Source: Tubiluchus corallicola
Taxonomy: Eukaryota > Priapulida > Priapulimorpha > Priapulimorphida > Tubiluchidae
DNA: 60,000 nucleotides
Direction: 5' to 3'
NCBI GenBank assembly: GCA_030141605.1
Contig: JAQGDQ010000172.1
Location: 126,001 to 186,000, forward strand
Shown here: in pieces, positions 57,810 through 60,000 of the stretch
Position numbering within the stretch: the stretch's first letter is position 1
How the letters are laid out: every line of letters begins with the position of its first letter
Made by a program: the position numbers and the translations under genes
The notes under the pieces: model-generated
The model's input: the letters and a program-made list of their open reading frames with translations, nothing else
What the model was told of the DNA's origin: nothing
Databases searched by the model: none

Positions 57810-60000
57810 ACGTATTATAATAGGGCAAAATGGTGGAAGGACAAACAAATAAGGGCAATAGAAGAATAACGTTGTCTAGTGACTGATGGCTCAAAATAAA
57901 AAAATAAACAAGCATACATACAAGAGAATTTACTAACAAACGATGAAAGCGAAGAGTATCAGCCGAGGATATAGCGTTTGTTACACTGCAGCTAATCATC
58001 GCCGGGCTGGATAGCTGACGGATGAGTGACACCAAAACGACTATTTCCAAACCGCTTCATCAGCCATACTACCGCTATCATTCAAGGACCGTGTCAAAAG
58101 TAGTTGTCTCATTTCATACAATTATCGTTGATAACTGGATAGATTCCGTTCCTGCCACAATCACTGACTTAACAGGCAGCACACTGACCGCAAGTTGCTA
58201 CCTTGCAGTAAGGCAAACTGTGTAAAAATCGACGAATCAAGCAAAAATAAAGAAAACAGACAGCAAACAGTCAAACATTTTAATATATTTCATTAGAAAT
58301 TAAATAAGAAACAGAGGAACAACTGTTTGGTAATGTGATAATTCATTGTCATAACAAAGTAGCTTAAATAAATAATTAACGGGTTTCACTAAAAAGACAC
58401 CATAGCAGCAACAAACTTTAACAAAAAGATCAGACTAATTTTTTCATTGAAATGTTTCAGTACGTTTCGGAATGTCAGCATTCGGTCATTAGTTGATAAT
58501 GTGTAGAAAAAATGTAGAAAACTGACGGAAATTTCAGCAGATAGCAAAATAGACAAGTATCTAACGCAATTTAGAAAAGCTTAAGGCCTAAGATTTCCTT
58601 AGATACTTTTCTATGATTTCCTTTCATCATAGTTTTATATATTTTGTTCTGTAGTTATAGAGTATTATTGACCTACCGAATTGTATTTAAGCATTTTAAT
58701 AAAAAACCTCTAGAGAGTTGCTACAAGAAATGGAACAATAAATACAAATAAAAATACATTTCTTTATTGTGTTGTTTTTATTCATTAACTATAACATGTA
58801 CCTAGACTTAATACATCTATTGTGGTTGTCACCGCAGGTATATATTATATACGATGTTGTGTCCACAGAGCATTATGATGACGTCAGTTTTAGCAGAAGA
58901 GAAGCTACGTTGAGCAATCGTAAATAAGCCTCATGTCAACATATAGGCCTATATGCGAATTTACAGTTCACACCTACTGCATATGGCAGTTCTCTTGTAG
59001 ACAGAACGATTAAGTACCTAAGCAATGTCACTGCCTTCTTTTGGTAATCTCAGGTACTTTTAAGATGTCCCAAAGGTGCCCTATTTAGTACCACGTTTAC
59101 ATGTATTTCTCCTGCATGCTTTGATTCTCTCTCATTGATACCAGTTCAAAATCACCCGGGACTGTAATTATTCTAGATGGAGTCTTTCAGGTTCTACCAA
59201 GAGCAACTTCTATTTGGACTTTCTATTATCAAGTCTTACTAAATTACAATCACGAAAAGTTGAAACGAATTAACATCAACGTAGTCATCTGTATTTGTTT
59301 TTGAGAAAAATCTGGTCCGCGCTATCAGTTTTGCATAGTGCTGTACGTAGCAAGAATGAGGTTTTCTATAAAGTGTATATGATTCCTATTACAGGTTTTT
59401 AATAGATAAGCAAAAGAGTAGTAGTGCACAAACCACAAACTTAACAAAAATAAATTGCACCATTGCGTGTGTAAATTTAATTATTATTTTTCTGACCTGA
59501 GCTACTGATATATGCTGGTATCAAAAAAACCATGCTGACCAAAAAAATCATACTGACGTCATGTTTGTTTCTTGTCTGCTGCTGTTGGATCAAACTATTT
59601 AATTTTCAAAGAAATTGTTGTAAAATTAATTTCATATATAAGAAACTAGAAAACAATTATACGTATTGTTAGTAAAAGCGATATAACTTTATTTTGCTAA
59701 TTTTAAAACAGTTTTAAAATTTGCTGATATTTGCGACATACACGTTATTTTAAGTCTGAGCGTTTGAAATATAATCAATAATTAAACTGTACCTGCAATG
59801 CAGCCTCCACCTGAAACGAAGTAAGCGAACCTATGCACAATTATGGCTTATCGGCCCTACAATAAGTACAGTATGACTTTGTCTTTTTGCTTTACATACC
59901 TCGTAGAGGTATCTGATTGCATACACCTGTCCACAAAGGCATTGTGTAAGCAAACAGTAAAATACTTTTTTCAATTAGCACCTGTCAGCCAGTGAGGAGA
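57810..60000. other. Intergenic stretch to window end, nothing recognised
   Basis: AT-rich, no supported gene. A CRE-like TGACGTCA lies near 58879. The frame at 58022-58225 has no recognisable motif. Confidence 0.4.

Overview
The window is AT-rich eukaryotic DNA from a bilaterian animal. Intron-containing genes are spread thinly among long non-coding stretches full of microsatellites, minisatellites and transposon relics. Recognisable genes are a HAND bHLH factor, the C-terminal exons of an ANKLE2/LEM4-like protein, and the last exon of an allatostatin-C-type neuropeptide precursor. The neuropeptide has an N-P-I-T-C-F core of the protostome kind, so a protostome is the best guess. Nothing seen here fixes the phylum.

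Layout. 0-2.9 kb: four plus-strand exons ending an ANKLE2-like gene. 2.9-15.4 kb: no gene; a degenerate hAT-like element (4.2-4.8 kb), a 218-bp direct repeat present twice at 217/218 identity (9.2 and 10.5 kb), a 618-bp element with 63-bp inverted ends (12.0-12.6 kb), a cryptic tetranucleotide block, a tRNA-like relic and a 51-bp tandem repeat (14.5-14.8 kb). 15.4-22.1 kb: a complete minus-strand HAND gene of two coding exons split by a 4.7-kb intron, with a TATA box 47 bp before the ATG and a candidate 3' UTR of about 1.2 kb. 22-24.1 kb: upstream DNA ending in a CpG-rich TATA promoter that points away from HAND. 23-25.5 kb: diverged duplications and a tRNA-derived relic. 25.5-40.5 kb: mostly featureless, with repeat modules at 28.4-30.1 and 33.7-34.0 kb, a CRE-CCAAT-TATA promoter at 36.1 kb followed by unrecognised reading frames, and several microsatellites.

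40.55-40.80 kb (minus): the terminal exon of the allatostatin-C-like precursor; its signal-peptide exon was not found. 42.7-43.3 kb (plus): a decayed, apparently intronless tubulin-tyrosine-ligase-like copy. 49.1-51.4 kb: two 5'-truncated LINE copies of one family, the first flanked on both sides by (CT)n. 53-60 kb: two more LINE C-terminal relics on the minus strand, a compound minisatellite at 55.4-55.8 kb and TA microsatellites.

The genes do not form a pathway. No bacterial-type operon, CRISPR array or viral genome was seen. The most notable observations are the neuropeptide exon, the recovery of the remote 37-codon HAND exon 2 (too short for an ORF scan), the possible divergent transcript at HAND, the 218-bp near-identical repeat, and the LINE framed by microsatellite on both sides.
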